Assembly: GCF_030348945.1 (NCBI RefSeq) | Contig: NZ_JAUCEN010000002.1 | Location: 310,001 to 374,000 of the forward strand | Reading direction: 5' to 3' | Source of the DNA: Peribacillus sp. ACCC06369 | GTDB taxonomy: Bacteria > Bacillota > Bacilli > Bacillales > DSM-1321 | DNA: 64,000 nt | Shown here: piece after piece, positions 1-10,679 of the stretch | Position numbering within the stretch: the first letter of the stretch is position 1 | How the letters are laid out: each line of letters starts with the position of its first letter | Translations under genes and position numbers: made by a program | The notes under the pieces: model-generated | The model's input: only the letters and a program-made list of their open reading frames with translations | Database searches by the model: none | What the model was told of the DNA's origin: nothing

Positions 1-206
1 AAGATGTGGATATCCATCGGGATGCTATTACGGATGCATTGGGCAATTTAGCAGTATTTGCTCCGGTACAGTCCTTTAACTCAAGACCAAGCGAACTTGC
101 TTTCATTGGTCTTGAGAAGGACGAAGTGGATGTTCACCAGTTTGTACCGAATTATATTCGCATGGCTGAAGCAGAAGCTAAGTGGCTTGAACAGCAGGGG
201 AAATAA
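1..206 (+). CDS. tsaB: TsaB C-terminal end (partial, 5' cut by window)
   Basis: The window opens inside this gene. The readable 67 residues end in VPNYIRMAEAEAKWLEQQGK, which resembles the conserved C-terminus of TsaB (formerly YdiC/YeaZ). TsaB is the inactive paralogue that supports TsaD in making threonylcarbamoyladenosine at position 37 of tRNAs reading ANN codons. The frame is open from base 3 to the TAA at 204-206. rimI starts 22 bases later and tsaD follows, the usual Bacillus tsaB-rimI-tsaD order. The call rests on the tail signature plus this gene order. Confidence 0.85.
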   Translation, partial: DVDIHRDAITDALGNLAVFAPVQSFNSRPSELAFIGLEKDEVDVHQFVPNYIRMAEAEAKWLEQQGK

Positions 207-228
207 AAAAGGAAAGCGACCGATTATT

Positions 229-681
229 ATGAGTAAAACATTGACGTTCCGAAAGATGAAAACGGAAGATATCGACCAAGTGCTTAACGTGGAAAAGCAG
301 TCCTTTACATTGCCTTGGAGCCGGGAAGCCTTTTTTAATGAATTGAATCATAATCAATATGCTGTGTACATGGTGATAGAGGATGAGGGGAAAATTGCCG
401 GTTATTGCGGTGCGTGGATCGTCATTGATGAATCGCACATTACCAATATTGCTATTTTACCTGAATACCGAGGGCAAAAGCTTGGAGAAGCCTTGCTCAG
501 GAAGATGATTGAAATCTCCATTGCGATGGGTGTGGTGAGGATGACGCTTGAGGTCCGTGTCAGTAATGCAGTCGCCATTTCACTTTACGAAAAACTAGGT
601 TTCCAAATGGGTGGAATCCGGAAAAATTATTATACAGATAATCAAGAAGATGCTTATGTTATGTGGGTGAATTTTTCATGA
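229..681 (+). CDS. rimI: Ribosomal-protein-alanine N-acetyltransferase RimI
   Basis: 150-residue GNAT-family acetyltransferase. The acetyl-CoA loop reads [10 protein letters not shown] at about residues 80-90, and the C-terminal YEKLGF and YY segments are typical of RimI, which acetylates the N-terminal alanine of ribosomal protein S18. I chose ATG 229, preceded by AAGGAAAG; the longer open frame upstream overlaps tsaB and has no family similarity. The stop overlaps the tsaD start as ATGA, so the two are translationally coupled. Being sandwiched between tsaB and tsaD is the standard arrangement in Bacillus. Confidence 0.92.
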   Translation: MSKTLTFRKMKTEDIDQVLNVEKQSFTLPWSREAFFNELNHNQYAVYMVIEDEGKIAGYCGAWIVIDESHITNIAILPEYRGQKLGEALLRKMIEISIAMGVVRMTLEVRVSNAVAISLYEKLGFQMGGIRKNYYTDNQEDAYVMWVNFS

Positions 682-1691
682 AAACAGATCAACTTATATT
701 AGGAATTGAAACCAGCTGCGACGAAACTGCGGCAGCTGTCATAAAAAATGGAACAGAAATACTGAGCAATGTCGTGGCTTCACAAATAGAAAGCCATAAA
801 CGTTTTGGCGGTGTCGTCCCCGAAATAGCTTCCCGTCACCATGTAGAGCAAATTACGATTGTTCTTGAAGAGGCACTGCTCCAGGCAGGTGTGACATATG
901 AAGATTTGGATGCCATTGCCGTTACAGAAGGCCCCGGACTTGTAGGGGCACTATTAATAGGCGTGAATGCAGCTAAGGCTGTAGCTTTCGCACATGGAAT
1001 CCCGATTGTTGGTACGCATCATATTGCAGGCCATATCTATGCAAATAGACTTATTCAGGAAATCCAATATCCTGCCCTTTCTTTAGTCGTTTCGGGAGGT
1101 CATACGGAATTGGTGCTTTTAGAAGAACCGGGTTCTTTCAAGGTGATAGGGGAGACGCGGGATGATGCAGCAGGAGAGGCGTATGATAAAGTGGCTCGAA
1201 CTTTGGGGCTCCCTTATCCTGGTGGACCGCATATAGATAGGCTTGCGCAAGAAGGCTCACCAACTTTGAAACTGCCCCGGGCATGGTTGGATGGCAGCTA
1301 TGACTTTTCTTTCAGCGGGTTGAAATCAGCAGTAATCAACACTTTGCATAATGCAGAACAGCGCGGGGAAGAAATTGAACCTAAAGATTTAGCGGCAAGT
1401 TTCCAAGCAAGCGTGATAGAAGTGCTTGTTATGAAAGCTGTAAAGGCTGCAAAGGAATATAATGTGAAGCAGGTACTGCTTGCTGGAGGAGTTGCGGCAA
1501 ATAAAGGCCTGAGGGAAGCGTTAACGGAAGCTTTTAAGGATTTACCTATGGATATATCGATTCCGCCCCTCTACCTTTGTACGGACAATGCGGCCATGAT
1601 CGGTGCTGCTGGCAGTGTCATGTTTGAAAAAGGAAAGCGCTCTGGATTGGATTTGAACGGAAATCCTGGATTGGATATAGAAGTATTTTGA
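678..1691 (+). CDS. tsaD: tRNA N6-adenosine threonylcarbamoyltransferase TsaD
   Basis: 337-residue Kae1/TsaD ATPase-fold enzyme (old name Gcp/YdiE) that transfers the threonylcarbamoyl group to A37 of tRNA together with TsaB and TsaE. Visible family marks are GIETSCDET at residues 9-17, the metal-binding HHIAGH at about 114-119, the VSGGHTEL motif, and the C-terminal [13 protein letters not shown] and CTDNAAM segments. ATG 678 is preferred over the upstream GTG at 663 because it gives the ATGA overlap with rimI and the normal [15 protein letters not shown] start. A terminator follows within 10 bases. Confidence 0.97.
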   Translation: MKTDQLILGIETSCDETAAAVIKNGTEILSNVVASQIESHKRFGGVVPEIASRHHVEQITIVLEEALLQAGVTYEDLDAIAVTEGPGLVGALLIGVNAAKAVAFAHGIPIVGTHHIAGHIYANRLIQEIQYPALSLVVSGGHTELVLLEEPGSFKVIGETRDDAAGEAYDKVARTLGLPYPGGPHIDRLAQEGSPTLKLPRAWLDGSYDFSFSGLKSAVINTLHNAEQRGEEIEPKDLAASFQASVIEVLVMKAVKAAKEYNVKQVLLAGGVAANKGLREALTEAFKDLPMDISIPPLYLCTDNAAMIGAAGSVMFEKGKRSGLDLNGNPGLDIEVF

Positions 1692-1700
1692 TTGACGAGA

Positions 1701-1735
1701 AGGCAGGATTCCGAACTTCGGCATCCTGCCTTTTT
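1701..1735 (+). terminator. Rho-independent terminator of tsaB-rimI-tsaD
   Basis: Inverted repeat AGGCAGGAT...ATCCTGCC with an inner CGAA/TTCG pairing, followed by TTTTT. It sits 9 bases after the tsaD stop and ends the operon. Confidence 0.9.
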
Positions 1736-1764
1736 ATCGTGTTTAATAAAAAAATAGAATATTC

Positions 1765-1911
1765 TGTGGATAAAGTTTTTTTGATAATCATACTGGGTGT
1801 GTATAAATGGGTGGTTTTGTGGATAAGTGGATATGTTTCTGTGGATAATGTGTATAACTCAAATTAATGCCTAGTGAACGGTAAGTGATTTGTTAACAAG
1901 TTTGTGGATAA
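1765..1911 (-). promoter_or_regulatory. DnaA-box cluster (four perfect boxes)
   Basis: Four exact copies of TGTGGATAA, the reverse complement of the DnaA box TTATCCACA, occur at 1765-1773, 1818-1826, 1840-1848 and 1903-1911, all in the same orientation, with near-matches between them (GTGGATATG, TGTATAACT). The stretch contains no gene and lies between convergent tsaD and ydiF. In B. subtilis a DnaA-box cluster outside oriC is known in the gcp(tsaD)-ydiF intergenic region, so both position and sequence agree. The role (titration of DnaA / replication control) is inferred from that precedent. Confidence 0.85.
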
Positions 1912-1929
1912 CTTTCTGAACCATTTTAC

Positions 1930-1964
1930 ATGAAAAAGAAAAGACCGAGTCATTTGACTCGGTC
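1930..1964 (-). terminator. Terminator of ydiF
   Basis: Read on the minus strand: GACCGAGTCA-AAT-GACTCGGTC hairpin (plus-strand 1943-1964) followed by TTTTCTTTTT, just beyond the ydiF stop. Confidence 0.85.
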
Positions 1965-1969
1965 AATTG

Positions 1970-3889
1970 TCATTCTTCCAGCTCAGCCCATTCTTCGAGA
2001 AGCCGGTCCAATTTTTCCTGTGCTTTATCAAGCTTTGTTTGGACTTCCATTACTTTCTCATGATCTTGGAAAACATTTGGGTCACAAAGAAGTTCATTAT
2101 ACTCGTTTATTTCGGTTTCAAGAAGCTCCATGGCAGCCTCGATATCCTCAATGCGCCGTTTTCGCTGACGTTCGGCTTTTTTTGCTTCTTTATCGATTTT
2201 ATAATTTGTTTTTTCTACGAATACATCTAAGGTTTTCGCTTGATTCTCCTGTTCAAGTGCTTTGATTTCCGCTTGCTCCTGTTTCTTCTCCACATAGTAA
2301 TCATAATCACCGAGGAATTCTTCGTTGCCGTCTTTGGAGAGCTCGATCACTTTCGTTGCTATCCGATTAATGAAATAACGGTCATGTGAAACGAAAAGAA
2401 TAGTTCCCGGATAATCGATCAATGCGTTTTCAAGCACCAATTTACTATCGAGGTCTAAATGGTTCGTTGGTTCATCAAGAATTAAAAAGTTCCCTTTTTC
2501 CATCATCATTTTGGCTAGAGCAAGCCGTGCCTTTTCGCCGCCGCTTAGTGTGGAAACGGTTTTTAAAACATCGTCCCCGCTAAAAAGGAAATTACCGAGT
2601 ACGGTGCGTATGTCCTTTTCCGGTTTAAGGGGATAGTCATCCCATAATTCATTGAGTACGCGTTTATTGGAAACAAGGTTAGCCTGTTCCTGATCGTAGT
2701 AACTGACTTCGACGTTCGTTCCGAAACGGAAATCCCCGGAAAGTGCAGGCAGTCTAGAGATGATCGTTTTCAATAACGTTGATTTCCCAACGCCATTTGG
2801 GCCAACAAGAGCTATGCTCTCTCCTTTTGTCATCCGGGAATTTATATTTTTTGATACCATTTCCCCTTCGTAGCCGATAGCCAGGTCCTGAAGGTGAAGC
2901 ACTTCATTTCCGCTTTGCTTTTCAATCTGGAATGAAAAATTTGCGGATTTTTCATCACCTTGCGGCTTGTCCAATACATCCATCTTTTCGAGCTGTTTGC
3001 GTCTGCTTTGTGCTCTTTTCGTGGTGGAAGCCCTTGTGATATTGCGTTGGACAAAGTCGCGAAGCTTTTCGATTTCCCCTTGTTGTTTCTCGAAAAGCTT
3101 CATGTCCCGCTCATAATCTTCCGCTTTGCCCTCTAGGTAAGAACTATAATTACCATAGTATTTTTTCATGTTGTTCCGGGAAATTTCATATACCTGGTTT
3201 ACGACTTTATCTAGAAAATAGCGGTCATGGGAAACAATAAGAACAGCTCCTTGGTAGCCTTGTAAATATTGCTCAAGCCAAGAGAGCGTTTCGATATCCA
3301 AATGGTTCGTTGGCTCATCCAGAATCAATATATCCGGTTTCCTTAAAAGCAGTTTCCCTAAAGCAAGTCTAGTTTTTTGCCCACCGCTTAAAGTGGAAAT
3401 TGGGGTAGAATAGTCAAAGTCAGCAAACTGAAGTCCATGCAATACGGAACGGATATCCGCTTCATATTGATAACCGCCCTTTTCCTTGAATGCTACCATC
3501 AAAGTGTCATATTCATTCAACACTTTTTGGTAAATTACTTCGTTTTCAAAGATGTCAGGTCTGGCCATATCGGCCTCAAGGCGACGCAGTTCTTTTTCTT
3601 GCTCTATAAGGTCCTTGAATACTGTCAGCATCTCATCCCAAATGGTAAGTTCCGATTCCAGTCCCGTATCCTGGGCCATATATCCGATGGTGACGCCTTT
3701 TGGTTTGATTATTTCACCGCCATCATGGGAAATCTGCCCGGCTATGATTTTTAGCAGAGTGGATTTCCCGGCGCCGTTACGGCCAACAAGTGCAATTCGA
3801 TCTTTATTTTGAACTTCGAGCTTCATATTTGATAAAATAAGTTCAGCTCCATAATATTTCGATAGTTGATTGATTTGTAATAAAATCAT
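1970..3889 (-). CDS. ydiF: ABC-F family ATPase YdiF
   Basis: About 639 residues with two ABC cassettes and no membrane segment, the ABC-F layout. Walker A motifs are GRNGAGKST in the first cassette and GPNGVGKST in the second. The signatures are LSGGQKTRLAL and LSGGEKARLAL, and ILDEPTNHLD occurs in both halves. An inter-cassette linker rich in R/K and a C-terminal coiled coil follow. ABC-F proteins act on the ribosome, relieving stalled or antibiotic-bound states; the role of YdiF itself is not settled. I chose ATG 3889, which has GAGGTG six bases upstream; a GTG nine bases further out overlaps that ribosome-binding site. Convergent with tsaD and divergent from moaC. Confidence 0.95.
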   Translation of the reverse strand: MILLQINQLSKYYGAELILSNMKLEVQNKDRIALVGRNGAGKSTLLKIIAGQISHDGGEIIKPKGVTIGYMAQDTGLESELTIWDEMLTVFKDLIEQEKELRRLEADMARPDIFENEVIYQKVLNEYDTLMVAFKEKGGYQYEADIRSVLHGLQFADFDYSTPISTLSGGQKTRLALGKLLLRKPDILILDEPTNHLDIETLSWLEQYLQGYQGAVLIVSHDRYFLDKVVNQVYEISRNNMKKYYGNYSSYLEGKAEDYERDMKLFEKQQGEIEKLRDFVQRNITRASTTKRAQSRRKQLEKMDVLDKPQGDEKSANFSFQIEKQSGNEVLHLQDLAIGYEGEMVSKNINSRMTKGESIALVGPNGVGKSTLLKTIISRLPALSGDFRFGTNVEVSYYDQEQANLVSNKRVLNELWDDYPLKPEKDIRTVLGNFLFSGDDVLKTVSTLSGGEKARLALAKMMMEKGNFLILDEPTNHLDLDSKLVLENALIDYPGTILFVSHDRYFINRIATKVIELSKDGNEEFLGDYDYYVEKKQEQAEIKALEQENQAKTLDVFVEKTNYKIDKEAKKAERQRKRRIEDIEAAMELLETEINEYNELLCDPNVFQDHEKVMEVQTKLDKAQEKLDRLLEEWAELEE

Positions 3890-4020
3890 AGATTTCACCT
3901 CAATTGATTATTGTTAGTGTAACGTATTTTAGTTATTATCGGCAACAGCTTGGTTCCAAGCTAAAACAAGCTGTTACATAAAGTGGAATAATAGTGTATG
4001 ATTTAGGAGGGGTTACTTAA

Positions 4021-4527
4021 ATGGGAGACTTAACGCATTTTAATGAGCAAGGCAGGGCCAAAATGGTTGATGTGAGTGCTAAGCCTGAAACAACCCGGAC
4101 GGCTATAGCTCAATCGAGCATTTTATTGAACGATGAAATATATGAATTGGTCACGAACCAGAAATTGAAAAAGGGTGATGTACTGGCTGTTGCACAAGTT
4201 GCAGGAATAATGGCCAGCAAGAATACATCCAATATAATTCCGATGTGCCACCCCATTGCTCTGCAAGGGGTCAATATAGCCTTTGATTGGGAAAAGGAAG
4301 ATCAAGGATATAGGCTTAGGATTGAAACGGAAGCTAAGACAAAAGGGAGTACAGGTGTGGAAATGGAAGCGTTAACAGCTGCATCCGTGACTGCCTTGAC
4401 TGTTTATGACATGTGTAAGGCCATTGATAAGGGAATGGTAATCGGGCCTACATTCTTAGTGGAGAAAACAGGCGGATTTTCTAGCAACGATTATAAAAGA
4501 CAAGTAAAACAAACAGATAGAGATTAA
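4021..4527 (+). CDS. moaC: Cyclic pyranopterin monophosphate synthase MoaC
   Basis: 168 residues. MoaC converts the MoaA product into cyclic pyranopterin monophosphate in molybdenum-cofactor synthesis. Conserved segments are [21 protein letters not shown] and YDMCKAIDK, containing the catalytic Lys/Asp surroundings. The start has AGGAGGGG 8 bases upstream. The gene lies directly before rex, as in B. subtilis (ydiG-ydiH). Confidence 0.96.
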   Translation: MGDLTHFNEQGRAKMVDVSAKPETTRTAIAQSSILLNDEIYELVTNQKLKKGDVLAVAQVAGIMASKNTSNIIPMCHPIALQGVNIAFDWEKEDQGYRLRIETEAKTKGSTGVEMEALTAASVTALTVYDMCKAIDKGMVIGPTFLVEKTGGFSSNDYKRQVKQTDRD

Positions 4528-4557
4528 GTTGAAAAGCATGTGTGAAGGCGGGGAAGA

Positions 4558-5220
4558 ATGATGAACCATGACCCAAAGATACCGCAGGCAACAGCCAAAA
4601 GGTTGCCATTGTATTATCGATTTTTAAAAAACTTACATTCCTCAGGCAAACAAAGAGTTTCCTCGGCAGAGCTAAGCGAAGCCGTAAAAGTGGATTCTGC
4701 TACCATTCGCCGTGATTTTTCCTACTTTGGCGCGCTTGGGAAAAAAGGCTACGGCTACAATGTCAATTATTTATTATCCTTCTTTAGAAAAACACTAGAT
4801 CAGGATGAATTGACAAAAGTCGCTTTAATCGGGGTAGGAAATTTAGGGACCGCTTTTTTAAATTACAATTTCATGAAAAATAATAATACGAAGATTGAAA
4901 TGGCATTCGAAGTCTCTGAAGATAAGGTCGGCAAGCAAATAGCTGATGTGCCAATCTACCATATGGATCAAATCGATACACTATTGCAGGAAAATAATAT
5001 TACTGCGGCTATTTTGACAGTGCCTGCCCAGGTAGCCCAGACGATAACCGATCGTCTAGTCAAAGCCGATATAAAAGGAATATTGAATTTCACACCTGCA
5101 CGGCTGACAGTACCTCCATCCATAAGGGTTCACCACATTGACCTGGCTGTGGAGCTTCAGTCGCTCATCTATTTTCTGAAACATTATCCTGTAATGGAAG
5201 AAGCTGCATTGGAGGAATGA
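4558..5220 (+). CDS. rex: Redox-sensing transcriptional repressor Rex
   Basis: About 220 residues. There is an N-terminal winged-helix domain ([16 protein letters not shown] through [10 protein letters not shown], including the recognition helix SATIRRDF) and a Rossmann domain with [12 protein letters not shown] (GxGxxG) at about residues 92-103. Rex senses the NADH/NAD+ ratio and represses fermentation and anaerobic-respiration genes under high NAD+. Two ATGs in tandem (4558, 4561) could both serve; GGCGGGG lies upstream. In B. subtilis the next genes are tatAy-tatCy; here rex is followed at once by a terminator. Confidence 0.96.
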   Translation: MMNHDPKIPQATAKRLPLYYRFLKNLHSSGKQRVSSAELSEAVKVDSATIRRDFSYFGALGKKGYGYNVNYLLSFFRKTLDQDELTKVALIGVGNLGTAFLNYNFMKNNNTKIEMAFEVSEDKVGKQIADVPIYHMDQIDTLLQENNITAAILTVPAQVAQTITDRLVKADIKGILNFTPARLTVPPSIRVHHIDLAVELQSLIYFLKHYPVMEEAALEE

Positions 5221-5221
5221 A

Positions 5222-5248
5222 AAAAACGCTGCATCATAGCAGCGTTTT
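5222..5248. terminator. Bidirectional terminator rex / ydiK
   Basis: AACGCTGC-ATCATA-GCAGCGTT stem with A-run on the left and T-run on the right, so it can terminate both rex (plus) and ydiK (minus), whose stop is 3 bases away. Confidence 0.85.
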
Positions 5249-5461
5249 TTATTTTTTCTTATTTTTTTGGGCGGCTTTAATCTTAAAGTGAAGCATGATC
5301 ATGCGTAATCCCGATCCAAAGTCCAGGGTCGCGATCAGTACAAGTATGTAGGCAAAGATTCCCCATCCTGTAGAACTGACGGTTTGAATCGCGATAGCGG
5401 TAAAAAGAGCTCCTAAGCCTGCATAGATGATGCCCATGAATAATGGTGATTGACGTTTCAT
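5249..5461 (-). CDS. ydiK: YdiK-like small membrane protein (DUF4305 type)
   Basis: 70 residues with two hydrophobic segments (about residues 8-28 and 33-52) and a Lys-rich tail (KAAQKNKKK), matching the size and layout of YdiK. Function unknown. Its ATG overlaps the ydiL stop as ATGA, and GGAGG sits 7 bases upstream, so it is co-translated with ydiL. Position between rex and groES on the minus strand matches B. subtilis ydiK-ydiL. Confidence 0.85.
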   Translation of the reverse strand: MKRQSPLFMGIIYAGLGALFTAIAIQTVSSTGWGIFAYILVLIATLDFGSGLRMIMLHFKIKAAQKNKKK

Positions 5462-6183
5462 AATAAACCTCCGATGAATGCCTGTGCAGTATCTATCATC
5501 TTCTCAATATCTTTCCGATATACCACTTGAAGGATGATAACAAGCGTATTCATCGCAACATGAGCGCTAATGGACACGATGATGCGGCCCGTTTTCGCAT
5601 AAAGGAAAGCAAAGGTGAAGCCCATTGCCGAATATAAAAGAAGATGTTCCAATTCACCATGCGCCAAGCCGAAAATAACTGAACTGAGTAAAGCTGAAAT
5701 AAAGAAGTTAAAGCGTTTATGAAGTGATCCGAAAATGATTTTCCGGAAAATGATTTCTTCCAATATAGGTCCAATTACTGAAGTGACGAAAATGACCATG
5801 GGGACTTGGTAAATGAGTGAAATGAGCTGCTGCGTATTTTCAGATTCAGGCTCCACCCCAAGCATCTGTTCAATGCTCCCGGCAATGCTTTGCGCAAAAA
5901 GAGCCATGAACACTCCTGCTATTGCCCATAATATGGACATGGGAATAGAGTCTTGATTCCTTGTGTCCACCTTTTCCCTCATATCTTTTCTTATTAAAAA
6001 AAGAATCAAGGATAGAGCAACGAGAAAGCTGAATACGATCCAGTATGCTGCAGACTTCACTTGGAGTTCATCAGCAGGCATTCCAGTTGAAGACCCGATC
6101 AGCATGAAAATGGGTACCCCAACGATACTGGATAATTGCATGGCAATGTAAGTGATGATGACGAACCAATATTCTTTTTTCAA
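5458..6183 (-). CDS. ydiL: CPBP-family intramembrane protease/immunity-type protein YdiL
   Basis: 241 residues, several membrane segments. The three CPBP (Abi, CAAX-protease-like) motifs are visible: EEIIFRKIIFG (EExxxR), FGLAHGELEH (FxxxH) and HVAMN. The family are glutamate-type intramembrane peptidases; the substrate of YdiL is unknown. Two-gene unit with ydiK, divergent from groES-groEL. Confidence 0.9.
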   Translation of the reverse strand: MKKEYWFVIITYIAMQLSSIVGVPIFMLIGSSTGMPADELQVKSAAYWIVFSFLVALSLILFLIRKDMREKVDTRNQDSIPMSILWAIAGVFMALFAQSIAGSIEQMLGVEPESENTQQLISLIYQVPMVIFVTSVIGPILEEIIFRKIIFGSLHKRFNFFISALLSSVIFGLAHGELEHLLLYSAMGFTFAFLYAKTGRIIVSISAHVAMNTLVIILQVVYRKDIEKMIDTAQAFIGGLL

Positions 6184-6407
6184 AAATGAAAACTCCTTTT
6201 ATTTTGTCACCCATTTCGCTTAGAACGTTCCAAATATGGGGACAATCAATAAACGCATACTCCAAAATGGTATCAAATATTGAAGCATAACACCACTTAA
6301 AGGTACCCCTAATCAAACATTTCAGTCACTTTGTTAAAAGAATCATTATGCTAAAGTAGTATACCCGTAATTTATCAGAAATTAATAAAAAATTTTCGAT
6401 AAGATAC

Positions 6408-6473
6408 TTGCAAAAAAGGCTCGGTTTATTTAATATTATAAATGTGTTAGCACTCGATGATGAAGAGTGCTAA
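6408..6473 (+). promoter_or_regulatory. groESL promoter with CIRCE operator
   Basis: A -35 TTGCAA (6408-6413) and -10 TAATAT (6431-6436) are 17 bases apart. Immediately downstream, 6447-6473 is a perfect CIRCE element, TTAGCACTC-N9-GAGTGCTAA. CIRCE is the binding site of the heat-shock repressor HrcA, so groESL here is a class I heat-shock operon. Confidence 0.95.
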
Positions 6474-6519
6474 TAATCATGAAACAAATTATCAAGAGAA
6501 TATGAGGAGGTTGTTTCAC

Positions 6520-6804
6520 TTGTTAAAACCATTAGGTGATCGCGTTATTATTGAACTAGTTCAATCTGAAGAAAAAACTGCAAGCGGTATTGTTCTTCCT
6601 GATACTGCAAAAGAAAAGCCACAAGAAGGTAAGGTAGTAGCTGTTGGTACTGGCCGTGTCCTTGAAAATGGCGAACGTGTTGCTTTAGAGGTTGCCCAAG
6701 GCGATCTAATTATCTTCTCAAAATATGCAGGTACTGAAGTTAAATACGAAGATACTGAATACTTAATTTTACGTGAAAGCGACATTCTAGCTGTAATCGG
6801 CTAA
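6520..6804 (+). CDS. groES: Co-chaperonin GroES
   Basis: 94 residues, the usual length; heptameric lid of GroEL. Starts at TTG 6520, giving (M)[11 protein letters not shown], with GAGGAGG 9 bases upstream. The longer frame beginning at 6457 lies inside the CIRCE operator and is not the real N-terminus. The mobile loop ([13 protein letters not shown]) and C-terminal [12 protein letters not shown] are canonical. 58 bases before groEL, same transcript. Confidence 0.97.
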   Translation: MLKPLGDRVIIELVQSEEKTASGIVLPDTAKEKPQEGKVVAVGTGRVLENGERVALEVAQGDLIIFSKYAGTEVKYEDTEYLILRESDILAVIG

Positions 6805-6840
6805 TTATACATCATACTTAACTGAACGAAAATTTTCTTA

Positions 6841-8510
<1,670 letters not shown>

Positions 8511-8533
8511 GAACCCTTGTATATAGGGGTTTG
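8511..8533 (+). terminator. Possible groEL terminator (weak)
   Basis: AACCCT-TGTATA-TAGGGGTT hairpin just after the groEL stop, with no long T-run. A similar hairpin follows the second repeat copy at 21759-21782. Confidence 0.45.
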
Positions 8534-8553
8534 TAAGGTGGAGATTAGTGAAA

Positions 8554-8574
8554 TGCTAACTTTTTGCTAACTTT
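8554..8574 (+). repeat. Arm-type integrase site candidate, left end
   Basis: Two direct copies of TGCTAACTTT (8554-8563 and 8565-8574) lie inside the island beside the left repeat. A related pair is found just inside the right end at 21621-21641. Direct repeats of this sort flanking the core are typical binding sites for the arm-binding domain of tyrosine integrases. Confidence 0.5.
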
Positions 8575-8603
8575 CAGTTTTTGAAACAACTTTATTTCAC
8601 CAA

Positions 8604-9783
8604 TTAGAGGAGACCTTTCGTAAGTTCACTGAACTTATGGGAGGTCTTTTCTTCAATATTTTTTGTCATATGAGCGTAAATGTTCATCGTCGTGTTTATA
8701 TCTGAATGCCCTAATCTTTCTTGAATCTATTTTACGCCTGCCTCAGCTTAAATGAGAAGGGATGTATGAGTATGTCTTAAGCTGTGGGGGGTAATATGCT
8801 TGTCTACATCCAAATGCTTCATTAAACGCTGTAAACGCAATACCATTTGCTTCATAACTCTTGGATGCCCGATGTTTTCAGCAAAAATGAAATCTTGATC
8901 CTCATATACTAACCGTTGTTTCATTTTCAATTCCATCTGCTCACGCTTGTGTGCTTTGAATAAGGCGACAAGTCCATCGTCAACCATGATTGTGCGGATT
9001 GACTTTTTTGTTTTTGGGGTTAGGAGTTGATAACCTGTACGTTTGTTATTTGGATTATAGTATGTTTTGGTGATTCTTATAGTTTTCTTAGTAAGGTCCA
9101 GGTCTGTCCATTTTAATGCTAGCATTTCGCCTAAGCGCATACCGGTATATGCCAAAGTAGAAAAAACATAGATAGTCTAGATATAATCCATGTTCTTTTG
9201 TGATACGTAGAAAAGTTTTCAGTTCATTTAACTCAAGAAACTTTTCCTTAACCTCGTCTTCCTCGATATCCTCAACAGTCACATGCTTTTTTGGCATGAC
9301 AAAACCATAGGTTGGATTTGTCTTTATCAAGTCTTGCCTGATAGCATGCTTGAAGATCATGTTTCCCGTCGTATGGATACTGTCAATATAGTTATGGCTA
9401 AATTCCTTATTAAGTTCGTTTATTCGTGATTGATACATGTGCTTTGTAATCTTCTTCAAAGGTGTATTTTGCCACGAAGAGATAAGGTGTTTCAGCGCTA
9501 TCTTGCGCGCTCGAACGCTACTGATTTTTACTTGGTGTCCATAATAGCTTAACCATTCAGTAGCAGATTCTTCAAAGGTTATGTTGCTTTCCTGAAACAC
9601 TCCACCGTTAGCTATAGCATCTTCTACCTTGACCTTGTTAGCAGCAAGTTGAGCCTCTTTTTTTGTTTTAAAGCCGGATTTAGTAATTTGTCTCCGTTTG
9701 CCGGTCACTGGATCTTTTGCGACGTTAACCATGTAACCAATAGTCAAAGGTTTTCGAAAGGTACGGTTCTCGACATGTGCCAC
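8604..9783 (-). pseudogene. Tyrosine-recombinase integrase, decayed
   Basis: Phage/ICE-type integrase read on the minus strand. The N-terminal part (9783 down to about 9140) has an arm-binding domain (DPVTGKRRQITKSGFKTKKE) and the SAM-like core-binding domain. The catalytic part is recognisable as TGMRLGE (Arg I), HSLRHTH (His-x-x-Arg), GHSDINTT (His) and NIYAHMT (nucleophile Tyr). It is broken by a frameshift at about 9130-9155 and by in-frame TAA (8748-8750) and TAG (8727-8729); the frame then stays open to TAA at 8604-8606. Lying next to the left direct repeat, it is presumably the integrase that inserted the island, now inactive. Confidence 0.9.
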
Positions 9784-10066
9784 TGACTTCGTTGAGGCCT
9801 GGATAAGGGGGAATGGGGGCGTTCTTCCTATTCATTCAAAAATTCTGAGATCGACGGTTTGATATCTCTTTTCTAATCGGATCTGACTTTTCTTTTTGTT
9901 GTTGGGCTTCCCTCTTTCATAAGCCCTTTCCCCTTCCAAAAGTGAAATACGTACACTTTACTTATGTACCTGAAATCGTAAGTATTCCGGCAGGGTGAAG
10001 TTATATAAATATTCATAATTGTGGCCATGCTGTAATCATCAAACCATATATAAAGGAGCTGTAATC

Positions 10067-10261
10067 ATGGCTAAACAAGTGGTAAACATGAGAAAGAAAG
10101 AGGGCTTGGAGCTGCTGAAGAAAATAAAAGATCATTTCAGAGAAAAAAGGATATCCAGGAGCAGTGACAAAGACAAAGAAAAAAAGAGCCCGATGATCCC
10201 TCCCCCTATCAAGGGAAGCAACAAAAAGGACCTGAACAATGAACTGCACCCCAATTGTTAG
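10067..10261 (+). CDS. Small basic protein, C-terminus replaced by an insertion element
   Basis: ATG 10067 has AAGGAG 9 bases upstream and opens a Lys/Arg-rich polypeptide (MAKQVVNMRKKEGLELLKK). From base 10240 the frame runs into the end of an IS3-type element, so the last 7 residues (ELHPNC region) and the stop come from the insertion. The native C-terminus is lost. I do not recognise the family. It is probably a truncated island gene. Confidence 0.45.
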   Translation: MAKQVVNMRKKEGLELLKKIKDHFREKRISRSSDKDKEKKSPMIPPPIKGSNKKDLNNELHPNC

Positions 10262-10626
10262 ACACCATCTAACAATTGGAGGTGCAGTTTTTTTGACTAA
10301 ATATACGATGGACGAAAAATCACATGCAGTTTTAGAGTACTTGGAAGGGAAAAAATCCTATTAATCTATTGCACAAGAAAAAAATGTAGGTTTATCCCCT
10401 CTGAAAAGATGGGTCGCTTGCTATCTTGAACATGGGATAGAAGGACTTGCTTCATCCTATACAAATTACACTCTCCCCTTTAAACTAGAGGTACTTAAAT
10501 ATATCCATTACTACAATCATCAACGAATCAAGGTGAAATTAAAAGGCATGAGCCCGGTAGATTACCGGGTTCATGCCCTCAAGGCTGCCTAATTAAATAA
10601 AGTGTCTACTTTTTGGGTTCACTTCA
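10240..10626 (+). mobile_element. Internally deleted IS3-family derivative (MITE-like)
   Basis: 387 bases that keep both ends of the IS found at 34879-36311 (TGAACTGCACCCCAATTGTT at the left, GGGTTCACTTCA at the right) but join the start of orfA directly to the last about 120 bases of orfB. The join falls at ATAT, present in both parent segments, suggesting a microhomology deletion. The orfA part also has an in-frame TAA. It cannot encode a transposase but could be mobilised in trans. No clear target-site duplication is visible. Confidence 0.8.
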
Positions 10627-10679
10627 ATTTCAGCTCTTTTTATCTATTTCTTCAAATAACGGGTGCTTTACTTAATTAC

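Noticed and set aside
663..677. GTG start for tsaD at 663
   Set aside because: ATG 678 gives the family N-terminus and the ATGA coupling with rimI.
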